A stretch of DNA of 64,000 nucleotides from Delphinus delphis. Its lineage: Eukaryota > Chordata > Mammalia > Artiodactyla > Delphinidae. The notes under the pieces were generated by a model. That model made no database searches. It saw only the letters and a list, made by a program, of their open reading frames with translations, and was not told the origin of the DNA. The translations under genes were made by a program, and so were the position numbers. Below, piece after piece: positions 1 to 13,278 of the stretch; within the stretch, counting starts at the first letter, position 1, and every line of letters begins with the position of its first letter. The stretch lies in contig NW_027192658.1 of assembly GCF_949987515.2 (NCBI RefSeq), positions 2,232,001 through 2,296,000 on the forward strand. The letters are read 5' to 3'.

Positions 1-3000
1 GCCGTCCCCTCACCTGGACCCTAAACCATCCCCGTCCCCTAACCCTAACCCTAGCCCCAACCCTAACCCTAACACTTCCCCGAAGCCTGACCCTCACCCG
101 TCCCCTAATCCTAACCCGTACGCTGACACTAACGCGCGCCCTCACGCGCACGCTCCCCCTAAAGCGTTGCCGTACCCTCCCCTGGACCCTAAACCGTCCC
201 CGTCCCCTAACCCTAACCCTAGCCCGAACCCTAACCCTAACCCTTCCCCGACGCCTGACCCTCACCCGTCCCCTAATCCTAACCCGTACGCTAACACTAA
301 CCCGCGCCCTCACACGCACGCTCCCACTAAAGCGTTGCTGTACTCTCACCTGGACCCTAAACCGTCCCCGTCCCCTAACCCTAACCCTAGCCCGAACCCT
401 AACACTAACACTTCCCCGAAGCCTGACCCTCACCCGTCCCCTAATCCTAACCCGTACCCTAACACTAACCCGCGCCCTCACACGCACGCTCCCCCTAAAG
501 CGTTGCCGTACCCTCACCTGGACCCTAAACCGTCCCCGTCCCCTAACCCTAACCCTAGCCCGAACCCTAACCCTTCCCCGAAGCCTGACCCTCACCCGTC
601 CCCTAATCCTAACCCGTACGCTAACACTAACCCGCGTCCTCACACGCACGCTCCCCCTAAAGCGTTGCCGTACCCTCACCTGGACCCTAAACCGTCCCCG
701 TCCCCTAACCCTAACCCTAGCCCGAACCCTAACACTTCCCCCAAGCCTGACCCTCACCCGTCCCCTACTCCTAACCCATACGCTAACACTAATCCGCGCC
801 CTCACACGCACGCTCCCCCTAAAGCATTGCCATACCCTCACCTGGACCCTAAACCGTCCCCGTCCCCTAACCCTAGCCAGAAGCCTAACCCTAACCCTTC
901 CCCGAAGCCTGACCCTCACCCGTCCCCTAATCCTAACCCGTACGCTAACACTAAACCACGCCCTCACACCCACGCTCCCCCTAAAGCGTTGCCGTACCCT
1001 CACCTGGACCCTAAACCGTCCCCGTCCCCTAACCCTAACCCTAGCCCGAACCCTAACCCTAACCCTTCCCCGAAGCCTGACCCTCACCCATCCCCTAATC
1101 CTAACCCGTACGATAACACTAACCTGCGCCCTCACACGCACGCTCCCCCTAAAGCGTTGCCGTACCCTCACCTGGACCCTAAACCGTCCCCGTCCCCTAA
1201 CCCTAACCCTAGCCCGAACCCTAACCCTAACACTTCCCCGAAGCCTGACCCTCACCCGTCCCCTAATCCTAACCCGTACGCTAACACTAACCCACGCCCT
1301 CACACGCACGCTCCCCCTAAAGCGTTGCCGTACCCTCACCTGGACCCTAAACCGTCCCCGTCCCCTAACCCTAACCCTAGCCCGAACCCTAACCCTAACC
1401 TTTCCCCGAAGCCTGACCCTCACCCGTCCCCTAATCCTAACCCGTACGCTAACACTAACCCACGCCCTCACACCCACGCTCCCCCTAAAGCGTTGCCGTA
1501 CCCTCACCTGGACCCTAAACCGTCCCCGTCCCCTAACCCTAACCCTAGCCCGAACCCTAACCCTAACCCTTCACCGAAGCCTGACCCTCACCCGTCCCCT
1601 AATCCTAACCCGTACGTTAACACTAACCCGCGCCCTCACACGCATGCTCCCCCTGAAGCGTTGCCGTACCCTCACCTGGACCCTAAACCGTCCCCGTCCC
1701 CTAACCCTAACCCTAGCCCGAACCCTATCCCTAACCCTTCCCCGAAGCCTGACCCTCACCCGTCCCCTAATCCTAACCCGTACGCTAACACTAACCCGCG
1801 CCCTCACACGCACGCTCCCCCTAAAGCGTTGCCGTACCCTCACCTGGACCCTAAACCGTCCCCGTCCCCTAACCCTAACCCTAGCCTGAACCCTAATCCT
1901 AACCCTTCCCCGAAGCCTGACCCTCACCCGTCCCCTAATCCTAACCCGTACGCTAACACTAACCCGCGCCCTCACACGCACGCTCCCCCTAAAGCGTTGC
2001 CGTACCCTCACCTGGACCCTAAACCGTCCCCGTCCCCTAACCCTAACCCTATCCCGAACCTTAACCCTTCCCCGAAGCCTGACCCTCACCCGTCCCCTAA
2101 TCCTAACCCGTACGCTAACACTAACCCGCGCCCTCACACGCACGCTCCCCCTAAAGCGTTGCCGTACCCTCACCTGGACCCTAAACCGTCCCCGGCCCCT
2201 AACCTTAACCCTAGCCCGAACCCTAACCCTAACCCTTCCCCAAAGCCTGACCCTCACCCGTCCCCTAATCCTAACCCGTACGCTAACACTAACCCGCGTC
2301 CTCACACGCACGCTCCCCCTAAAACGTTGCCGTCCCCTCACCTGGACCCTAAACCGTCCCCGTCCCCTAACCCTAACCCTAGCCCGAACCCTAACCCTAA
2401 CCCTTCCCCGAAGCCTGACCCTCACCCGTCCCCTAATCCTAACCCGTACGCTAACACTACACCACGCCCTCACACGTACGCTCCCCCTAAATCGTTGCCG
2501 TACCCTCACCTGGACCCTAAACCGTCCCCATCCCCTAACCCTAACCCTAGCCCGATCCCTAACCCTAACCCTTCCCCGAAGCCTGACCCTCACCCGTCCC
2601 CTAATCCTAACCCGTACGCTAACACTAACCCGCGCCCTCACACGCACGCTCCCCCAAAAGCGATGCCGTACCCTCACCTGGACCCTAAACCGTCCCCGTC
2701 CCCTAACCCTAACCCTAGCCCGAACCCTAACCCTAAACCTTCCCCGAAGCCTGACCCTCACCCGTCCCCTAATCCTAACCCGTACGCTAACACTAACCCG
2801 CGCCCTCACACGCACGCTCCCCCTAAAGCATTGCCATACCCTCACCTGGACCCTAAACCATCCCCGTCCCCTAACCCTAACCCTAGCCCGAACCCTAACA
2901 CTAACCCTTCCCCGAAGCCTGACCCTCACCCGTCCCCTAATCCTAACCCGTACCCTAACACTAACCCGCGCCCTCACACGCACGCTCCCCCTAAAGCGTT

Positions 3001-3180
3001 GCCGTACCCTCACCTGGACCCTAAACCGTCCCCGTCCCCTAACCCTAACCCTAGCCCGAACCCTAACCCTAACCCTTCCCCGAAGCCTGACCCTCACCCG
3101 TCCCCTAATCCTAACCCGTACGCTAACACTAACCCACGCCCTCACACGCACGCTCCCCCTAAAGCGTTGCCGTACCCTCA

Positions 3181-6100
3181 CCTGGACCCTAAACCGTCCC
3201 CGTCCCCTAACCTTAACGCTAGCCCGAACGCTAACCCTAACCCTTCCCCGAAGCCTGACCCTCACCCGTCCCCTAATCCTAACCCGTACGCTAACACTAA
3301 CCCGCGTCCTCACACGCACGCTCCCCCTAAAACGTTGCCGTCCCCTCACCTGGACCCTAAACCATCCCCGTCCCCTAACCCTAACCCTAGCCCGAACCCT
3401 AACCCTAACCCTTCCCCGAAGCCTGACCCTCACCCGTCCCCTAATCCTAACCCGTACGCTAACACTACCCCGCGCCCTCACACGCACGCTCCCCCTAAAG
3501 CGTTGCCGTACCCTCACCTGGACCGTAAACCGTCCCCGTCCCCTAACCCTAACCCTAGCCCGAACCCTAACCCTAACCCTTCCCCGAAGCCTGACCCTCA
3601 CCCGTCCCCTAATCCTAACCCGTACGCTAACACTAACACGCGCCCTCACACGCACGCTCCCCCTAAAGCGTTGCTGTACCCTCACCTGGACCCTAAACCG
3701 TCCCCGTCCCCTAACCCTAACCCTAGCCCGAACCCTAACCCTAACACTTCCCCGAAGCCTGACCCTCAACCGTCCCCTAATCCTAACCCGTACGCTAACA
3801 CTAACCCGCGCCCTCACATGCACGCTCCCCCTAAAGCATTGCCATACCCTCACCTGGACCCTAAACCGTCCCCGTCCCCTAACCCTAGCCAGAACCCTAA
3901 CCCTAACCCTTCCCCGAAGCCTGACCCTCACCCGTCCCCTAATCCTAACCCATACGCTAAAACTAACCCACGCCCTCACACGCACGCTCCCCCTAAAGCG
4001 TTTCCGTACCCTCACCTGGACCCTAAACCGTCCCCGTCCCCTAACCCTAACCCTAGCCCGAACCCTAACCCTAACCCATCCCCGAAGCCTGACCCTCACC
4101 CGTCCCCTAATCCTAACCCGTACGCTAACACTAACCCGCGCCCTCACACGCACGCTCCCCCTAAAGCGTTGCCGTACCCTCACCTGGACCCTAAACCGTC
4201 CCCGTCCCCTAACCCTAACCCTAGCCCGAACCCTATCCCTAACCCTTCCCCGAAGCCTGACCCTCACCCGCCCCCTAATCCTAACCCGTACGCTAACACT
4301 AACCCGCGTCATCACACGCACGCTCCCCCTAAAACGTTGCCGTCCCCTCACCTGGACCCTAAACCGTCCCCGTCCCCTAACCCTAACCCTAGCCCGAACC
4401 CTAACCCTAACCCTTCCCCAAAGCCTGACCCTCACCCGTCACCTAATCCTAACACGTACGTTAACACTACCCCGCGCCCTCACACGCTCGCTCCCCCTAA
4501 AGCGTTGCCATACCCTCACCTGGACCCTAAACCGTCCCCGTCCCCTAACCCTAACCCTAGCCCGAACCCTAACCCTAACCCTTCCCCGAAGCATGACCCT
4601 CACCCGTCCCCTAATCCTAACTTGTATGCTAACACTAACCCGCGCCCTCACACGCACGCTCCCCCTAAAGCGTTGCCGTACCCTCACCTGGACCCTAAAC
4701 CGTCCCCGTCCCCTAACCCTAACCCTAGCCCGAACCCTAACCCTAAGGCTTCCCCGAAGCCTGACCCTCACCCGTCCCCTAATCCTAACCCGTACGCTAA
4801 CACTAACGCGCGCCCTCACACGCACGCTCCCCCTAAAGCGTTGCCGTACCCTCACCTGGACCCTAAACCGTCCCCGTCCCCTAACCCTAACCCTAGCCCG
4901 AACCCTAACCCTAAACCTTCCCCGAAGCCTGACCCTCACCCGTCCCCTAATCTTAACCCGTATGCTAATACTAACCTGCGCCCTCACATGCACGCTCCCC
5001 CTAAAGCGTTGCCGTACCCTCACCTGGACCCTAAACCGTCCCCGTCCCCTAACGCTAACCCTAGACTGAACCCTAAACCTAACACTTCCCCGAAGCCTGA
5101 CCCTCACCCGTCCCCTAATCCTAACCCGTACGCTAACACTAACACGCGCCCTCACACGCACGCTCCCCCTAAAGCGTTGCCGTACCCTCACCTGGACCGT
5201 AAACCGTCCCCGTCACCTAACCCTAACCCTAGCCCGAACCCTAACCCTAACCCTTCCCCGAAGCATGACCCTCAACCGTCCCCTAATCCTAACCCGTACG
5301 CTAACACTAACCCGCGCCCTCACACGCACGCTCCCCCTAAAGCGTTGCCGTACCCTCACCTGGACCCTAAACCGTCCCCGTCCCCTAACCCTAACCCTAG
5401 CCCCAACCCTAACCCTAACCCTTCCCCGAAGCCTGACCCTCACCCGTCCCCTAATCCTAACCCGTACGCTAACACTAACCCGCGCCCTCACACGCTCGCT
5501 CCCCCTAAAGCGTTGCCGTACCCTCACCTGGACCCTAAACCGTCCCCGTCCCCTAACCTTAACGCTAGCCCGAACGCTAACCCTAACACTTCCCCGAAGC
5601 CTGACCCTCACCCGTCCCCTAATCCTAACCCGTACGCTAACACTAACCCGCGTCCTCACACGCACGCTCCCCCTAAAACGTTGCCGTCCCCTCACCTGGA
5701 CCCTAAACCATCCCCGTCCCCTAACCCTAACCCTAGCCCGAACCCTAACCCTAACCCTTCCCCGAAGCCTGACCCTCACCCGTCCCCTAATCCTAACCCG
5801 TACGCTAACACTACCCCGCGCCCTCACACGCACGCTCCCCCTAAAGCGTTGCCGTACCCTCACCTGGACCCTAAACCGTCCCCGTCCCCTAACCCTAACC
5901 CTAGCCCGAACCCTAACCCTAACCCTTCCCCGAAGCCTGACCCTCACCCGTCCCCTAATCCTAACCCGTACGCTAACACTAACCCGCGCCCTCACACGCA
6001 CGCTCCCCCTAAAGCGTTGCTGTACCCTCACCTGGACCCTAAACCGTCCCCGTCCCCTAACCCTAACCCTAGCCCGAACCCTAACCCTAACACTTCCCCG

Positions 6101-9100
6101 AAGCCTGACCCTCAACCGTCCCCTAATCCTAACCCGTACGCTAACACTAACCCGCGCCCTCACATGCACGCTCCCCCTAAAGCATTGCCATACCCTCACC
6201 TGGACCCTAAACCGTCCCCGTCCCCTAACCCTAGCCAGAACCCTAACCCTAACCCTTCCCCGAAGCCTGACCCTCACCCGTCCCCTAATCCTAACCCATA
6301 CGCTAAAACTAACCCACGCCCTCACACGCACGCTCCCCCTAAAGCGTTTCCGTACCCTCACCTGGACCCTAAACCGTCCCCGTCCCCTAACCCTAACCCT
6401 AGCCCGAACCCTAACCCTAACCCATCCCCGAAGCCTGACCCTCACCCGTCCCCTAATCCTAACCCGTACGCTAACACTAACCCGCGCCCTCACACGCACG
6501 CTCCCCCTAAAGCGTTGCCGTACCCTCACCTGGACCCTAAACCGTCCCCGTCCCCTAACCCTAACCCTAGCCCGAACCCTAACCCTAACCCTTCCCCGAA
6601 GCCTGACCCTCACCCGCCCCCTAATCCTAACCCGTACGCTAACACTAACCCGCGTCATCACACGCACGCTCCCCCTAAAACGTTGCCGTCCCCTCACCTG
6701 GACCCTAAACCGTCCCCGTCCCCTTACCCTAACCCTAGCCCGAACCCTAACCCTAACCCTTCCCCAAAGCCTGACCCTCACCCGTCACCTAATCCTAACA
6801 CGTACGTTAACACTACCCCGCGCCCTCACACGCTCGCTCCCCCTAAAGCGTTGCCATACCCTCACCTGGACCCTAAACCGTCCCCGTCCCCTAACCCTAA
6901 CCCTAGCCCGAACCCTAACCCTAACCCTTCCCCGAAGCATGACCCTCACCCGTCCCCTAATCCTAACTTGTACGCTAACACTAACCCGCGCCCTCACACG
7001 CACGCTCCCCCTAAAGCGTTGCCGTACCCTCACCTGGACCCTAAACCGTCCCCGTCCCCTAACCCTAACCCTAGCCCGAACCCTAACCCTAAGGCTTCCC
7101 CGAAGCCTGACCCTCACCCGTCCCCTAATCCTAACCCGTACGCTAACACTAACGCGCGCCCTCACACGCACGCTCCCCCTAAAGCGTTGCCGTACCCTCA
7201 CCTGGACCCTAAACCGTCCCCGTCCCCTAACCCTAACCCTAGCCCGAACCCTAACCCTAAACCTTCCCCGAAGCCTGACCCTCACCCGTCCCCTAATCTT
7301 AACCCGTATGCTAATACTAACCTGCGCCCTCACATGCACGCTCCCCCTAAAGCGTTGCCGTACCCTCACCTGGACCCTAAACCGTCCCCGTCCCCTAACG
7401 CTAACCCTAGACTGAACCCTAAACCTAACACTTCCCCGAAGCCTGACCCTCACCCGTCCCCTAATCCTAACCCGTACGCTAACACTAACACGCGCCCTCA
7501 CACGCACGCTCCCCCTAAAGCGTTGCCGTACCCTCACCTGGACCGTAAACCGTCCCCGTCACCTAACCCTAACCCTAGCCCGAACCCTAACCCTAACCCT
7601 TCCCCGAAGAATGACCCTCAACCGTCCCCTAATCCTAACCCGTACGCTAACACTAACCCGCGCCCTCACACGCACGCTCCCCCTAAAGCGTTGCCGTACC
7701 CTCACCTGGACCCTAAACCGTCCCCGTCCCCTAACCCTAACCCTAGCCCCAACCCTAACCCTAACCCTTCCCCGAAGCCTGACCCTCACCCGTCCCCTAA
7801 TCCTAACCCGTACGCTAACACTAACCCGCGCCCTCACACGCACGCTCCCCCTAAAGCGTTGCCGTACCCTCACCTGGACCCTAAACCGTCCCCGTCCCCT
7901 AACCTTAACGCTAGCCCGAACGCTAACCCTAACCCTTCCCCGAAGCCTGACCCTCACCCGTCCCCTAATCCTAACCCGTACGCTAACACTAACCCGCGTC
8001 CTCACACGCACGCTCCCCCTAAAACGTTGCCGTCCCCTCACCTGGACCCTAAACCATCCCCGTCCCCTAACCCTAACCCTAGCCCGAACCCTAACCCTAA
8101 CCCTTCCCCGAAGCCTGACCCTCACCCGTCCCCTAATCCTAACCCGTACGCTAACACTACCCCGTGCCCTCACACGCACGCTCCCCCTAAAGCGTTGCCG
8201 TACCCTCACCTGGACCCTAAACCGTCCCCGTCCCCTAAACCTAACCCTAGCCCGAACCCTAACCCTAACCCTTCCCCGAAGCCTGACCCTCACCCGTCCC
8301 CTAATCCTAACCCGTACGCTAACACTAACCCGCGCCCTCACACGCACGCTCCCCCTAAAGCGTTGCCATACCCTCACCTGGACCCTAAACCGTCCCCGTC
8401 CCCTAACCCTAACCCTAGCCCGAACCCTAACCCTAACACTTCCCCGAAGCCTGACCCTCAACCGTCCCCTAATCCTAACCCGTACGCTAACACTAACCCG
8501 CGCCCTCACATGCACGCTCCCCCTAAAGCATTGCCATACCCTCACCTGGACCCTAAACCGTCCCCGTCCCCTAACCCTAGCCAGAACCCTAACCCTAACC
8601 CTTCCCCGAAGCCTGACCCTCACCCGTCCCCTAATCCTAACCCATACGCTAACACTAACCCACGCCCTCACACGCACGCTCCCCCTAAAGCGTTGCCGTA
8701 CCCTCACCTGGACCCTAAACCGTCCCCGTCCCCTAACCCTAACCCTAGCCCGAACCCTAACCCTAACCCTTCCCCGAAGACTGACCCTCACCCGTCCCCT
8801 AATCCTAACCCGTACGCTAACACTAACCCGCGCCCTCACACGCACGCTCCCCCTAAAGCGTTTCCGTACCCTCACCTGGACCCTAAACCGTCCCCGTCCC
8901 CTAACCCTAACCCTAGCCCGAACCCTAATCCTAACCCTTCCCCGAAGCCTGACCCTCACCCGTCCCCTAATCCTAACCCGTACGCTAACACTAACCCGCG
9001 CCCTCACACGCACGCTCCCCCTAAAGCGTTGCCGTACCCTCACCTGGACCCTAAACCGTCCCCGTCCCCTAACCCTAACCCTAGCCCGAACCCTAACCCT

Positions 9101-9125
9101 TCCCCGAAGCCTGACCCTCACCCGC
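3181..9125. repeat. Higher-order repeat of 2,346 bp inside the 168-bp array (two full copies and one partial)
   Basis: Diagnostic variants recur at exactly 2,346 bp. CCTTAACGCT is at 3,211, 5,557 and 7,903. The TTGCTG variant at 3,671 recurs at 6,017, with TTGCCA at the matching 8,363. Copies run about 3,181-5,526, 5,527-7,872 and 7,873-9,125. 2,346 equals fourteen 168-bp units less one hexamer. The third copy has gained one extra 168-bp unit near 8,655-8,860, because the TTTCCG variant there is displaced by 2,514 bp. Copies differ at only a few positions, which points to recent unequal exchange or gene conversion. Confidence 0.88.
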
Positions 9126-12100
9126 CCCCTAATCCTAACCCGTACGCTAACACTAACCCACGCCCTCACACGCATGCTCCCCCTAAAGTGTTGCTGTACC
9201 CTCACCTGGACCCTAAACCGTCCCCGTCCCCTAACCCTAACCCTAGCCCGAACCCTAACCCTAACCCTTCCCCGAAGCCTGACCCTCACCCATCCCATAA
9301 TCCTAACCCGTACGCTAACAGTAACCCACGCCCTCACACACACGCTCCCCCTAAAGCGTTGCCATACCCTCCCCTGGACCCTAAACCGTCCATGTCCCCT
9401 AACCCTAACCCTAGCCTGAACCCTAACCCTAACCCTTCCCCGAAGCCTGACCCTCACCCGTCCCATAATCCTAACCCGTATGCTAACACTAATCCGTGCC
9501 CTCACACGTACGCTCCCCCTAAAGCGTTGCCGTACACTCCCCTGGACCCTAAACCGTCCCCGTCCCCCTAACCCTAACCCTAGCCCGAACCCTAACCCTA
9601 AACCTTCCCCGAAGCCTGACCCTCACCCGTCCCCTAATCCTAACCCGTACGCTAACACTAACACGCGCCCTCACACGCACGCTCCCCCTAAAGCGTTGCC
9701 GTACCCTCACCTGGACCCTAAACCGTCCCCGTCCCCTAACCCTAACCCTAGCCCGAACCCTAACCCTAACCCTTCCCCGAAGCCTGACCCTCACCCGTCC
9801 CCTAATCCTAACCCGTACGCTAACAGTAACCCACGCCCTCACACGCACGCTCCCCCTAAAGCGTTGCCATATCCTCCCCTGGACCCTAAACCGTCCCCGT
9901 CCCCTAACCCTAACCCTAGCCTGAACCCTAACCCTAAACCTTCCCCGAAGCCTGACTCTCACCCGTCCCATAATCCTAACCCGTATGCTAACACTAATCC
10001 GTGCCCTCACACGTACGCTCCCCCTAAAGCGTTGCCGTACACTCCCCTGGACCCTAAACCGTCCCCGTCCCCCTAACCCTAACCCTAGCCCGAACCCTAA
10101 CCCTAACCCTTCCCCGAAGCCTGACCCTCACCCGTCCCCTAATCCTAACCCGTACGCTAACACTAACCCGCGCCCTCACACGCACGCTCCCCCTAAAGCG
10201 TTGCCGTACCCTCACCTGTACCCTAAACCGTCCCCGTCCCCTAACCCTAACCCTAGCCCGAACCCTATCCCTAACCCTTCCCCGAAGCCTGACCCTCACC
10301 CGTCCCCTAATCCTAACCCGTACGCTAACACTAACCCGCGCCCTTACACGCACGCTCCCACTAAAGCGTTGCCGTACCCTCCCCTGGACCCTAAACCGTC
10401 CCCGTCCCCTAACCCTAACCCTAGCCCGAACCCTAACCCTAACCCTTCTCAGAAGCCTGACCCTCACCCGTCCCCTAATCCTAACCCGTACGCTAACACT
10501 AACCCGCGCCCTCACACGCACGCTCCCCCTAAAGCGTTGCCGTACCCTCACCTGGACCCTAAACCGTCCCCGTCCCCTAACCCTAACCCTAGCCCGAACC
10601 CTAACCCTAACCCTTCCCCGAAGCCTGACCCTCACCCACCCCCTAATCTTAACCCGTACGCTAACACTAACCAGCGCCCTCACACGCACACTACCCCTAA
10701 AGCGTTGCCGTACCCTCACCTGGACCCTAAACCGTCCCCGTCCCCTAACCCTAACCCTAGCCCGAACCCTAACCCTAACCCTTCCCCGAAGCCTGACCCT
10801 CACCCGTCCCCTAATCCTAACCCGTACGCTAACACTAACCCGCGTCCTCACACTCACACTCCCCCTAAAACGTTGCCGTCCCCTCACCTGGACCCTAAAC
10901 CATCCCCGTCCCCTAACCCTAACCCTAGCCCCAACCCTAACCCTAACCCTTCCCCGAAGCCTGACCCTCACCCGTCCCCTAATCCTAACCCGTACGCTGA
11001 CACTAACGCGCGCCCTCACACGCACGCTCCCCCTAAAGCGTTGCCGTACCCTCCCCTGGACCCTAAACCATCCCCGTCCCCTAACCCTAACCCTAGCCCG
11101 AACCCTAACCCTTCCCCGAAGCCTGACCCTCACCCGTCCCCTAATCCTAACCCGTACGCTAACACTAACCCGCGTCCTCACACGCACGCTCCCCCTAAAG
11201 CGTTGCCGTACCCTCACCTGGACCCTAAACCGTCCCCGTCCCCTAACCCTAACCCTAGCCCGAACCCTAACTCTTCCCCCAAGCCTGACCCTCACCCGTC
11301 CCCTACTCCTAACCCATACGCTAACACTAATCCGCGCCCTCACACGCACGCTCCCCCTAAAGCATTGCCATACCCTCACCTGGACCCTAAACCGTCCCCG
11401 TCCCCTAACCCTAGCCAGAAGCCTAACCCTAACCCTTCCCCGAAGCCTGACCCTCACCCGTCCCCTAATCCTAACCCGTACGCTAACACTAAACCACGCC
11501 CTCACACCCACGCTCCCCCTAAAGCGTTGCCGTACCCTCACCTGGACCCTAAACCGTCCCCGTCCCCTAACCCTAACCCTAGCCCGAACCCTAACCCTAA
11601 CCCTTCCCCGAAGCCTGACCCTCACCCATCCCCTAATCCTAACCCGTACGATAACACTAACCTGCGCCCTCACACGCACGCTCCCCCTAAAGCGTTGCCG
11701 TACCCTCACCTGGACCCTAAACCGTCCCCGTCCCCTAACCCTAACCCTAGCCCGAACCCTAACCCTAACACTTCCCCGAAGCCTGACCCTCACCCGTCCC
11801 CTAATCCTAACCCGTACGCTAACACTAACCCGCGCCCTCACACGCACGCTCCCCCTAAAGCGTTGCCGTACCCTCACCTGGACCCTAAACCGTCCCCGTC
11901 CCCTAACCCTAACCCTAGCCCGAACCCTAACCCTAACACTTCCCCGAAGCCTGACCCTCACCCGTCCCCTATTCCTAACACGTACGCTAACACTAACCCG
12001 CGCCCCCACACGCACGCTCCCCCTAAATCGTTGCCGTACCCTCACCTGGACCCTAAACCGTCCCCGTCCCCTAACCCTAACCCTAGCCCGAACCCTAACC

Positions 12101-13278
12101 CTAACACTTCCCCGAAGCCTGACCCTCACCCGTCCCCTAATCCTAACCCGTACGCTAACACTAACCCACGCCCTCACATGCACGCTCCCCCTAAAGCGTT
12201 GCCGTACCCTCACCTGGACCCTAAACCGAGCCCGTCCCCTAACCCTAACCCTAGCCCGAACCCTAACCCTAACCCTTCCCCGAAGCCTGACCCTCACCCG
12301 TCCCCTAATCCTAACCCGTACGCTAACACTAACCCACGCCCTCACACGCACGCTCCCCCTAAAGCGTTGCTGTACCCTCACCTGGACCCTAAACCGTCCC
12401 CGTCCCCTAACCCTAACCCTAGCCCGAACCCTGACCCTAACTCTTCCCCGAAGCCTGACCCTCACCCGTCCCCTAATCCTAACCCGTACGCTAACAGTAA
12501 CCCGCGCCCTCACACGCACGCTCCCCCTAAAGCGTTGCCGTACCCTCACCTGGACCCTAAACCGTCCCCGTCCCCTAACCCTAACCCTAGCCCGAACCCT
12601 AACCCTAACCCTTCCCCGAAGCCTGACCCTCACCCGTCCCCTAATCCTAACCCGTACGCTAACACTAACCCGTGCCCTCACACGTACGCTCCCCCTAAAG
12701 CCTTGCCGTACCCTCCCCTGGACCCTAAACCGTCCCCGTCCCCTAACCCTAACCCTAGCCCGAACCCTAACCCTAACCCTTCCCCGAAGCCTGACCCTCA
12801 CCCGTCCCCTAATCCTAACCCGTACGCTAACACTAACCCGTGCCCTCACACGTACGCTCCCCCTAAAGCGTTGCCGTACCCTCCCCTGGACCCTAAACCG
12901 TCCCCGTCCCCCTAACCCTAACCCTAGCCCGAACCCTAACCCTAACCCTTCCCCGAAGCCTGACCCTCACCCGTCCCCTAATCCTAACCCGTACGCTAAA
13001 ACTAACCCGCGCGCTCACTCGTACGCTCCCCCTAATGCGTTGCCGTACCCTCCCCTGGACCCTAAACCATCCCCGTCCCCTAACCCTAACCCTAGCCCGA
13101 ACCCTAACCCTAACCCTTCCCCGAATCCTGACCCTCACCCGTCCCCTAACCCGTACGCGAACACTAACCCGCGCCCTCACACGTACGCTTCTCCTAAAGC
13201 GTTGTCGTACCCTCCCCTGGACCCTAAACCATCCCCGTCCCCTAACCCTAACCCTAGCCCGAACCCTAACCCTAACCC
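9100..13278. repeat. 4,179-bp tandem duplication, copy 1
   Basis: The whole segment is repeated 4,179 bp to the right. Variant landmarks match one to one: CCCGCCCCCTAAT at 9,121 and 13,300, the extra-C sites near 9,565 and 13,744, and the unusual CGCTCACTCG unit near 13,013 and 17,192. The left breakpoint is near 9,100, where copy 1 has a unit with fewer hexamers than copy 2. The segment holds about 25 of the 168-bp units. Its central part, 10,870-11,860, shares unusual variants (GCTGACACTAACGCG, CGATAACACTAACC) with the first 1.3 kb of the window, so that part descends from the same ancestral block. Confidence 0.9.

Noticed and set aside
1..300. True telomere at the window start
   Set aside because: The sequence is already the degenerate 168-bp repeat, with no long perfect CCCTAA run.
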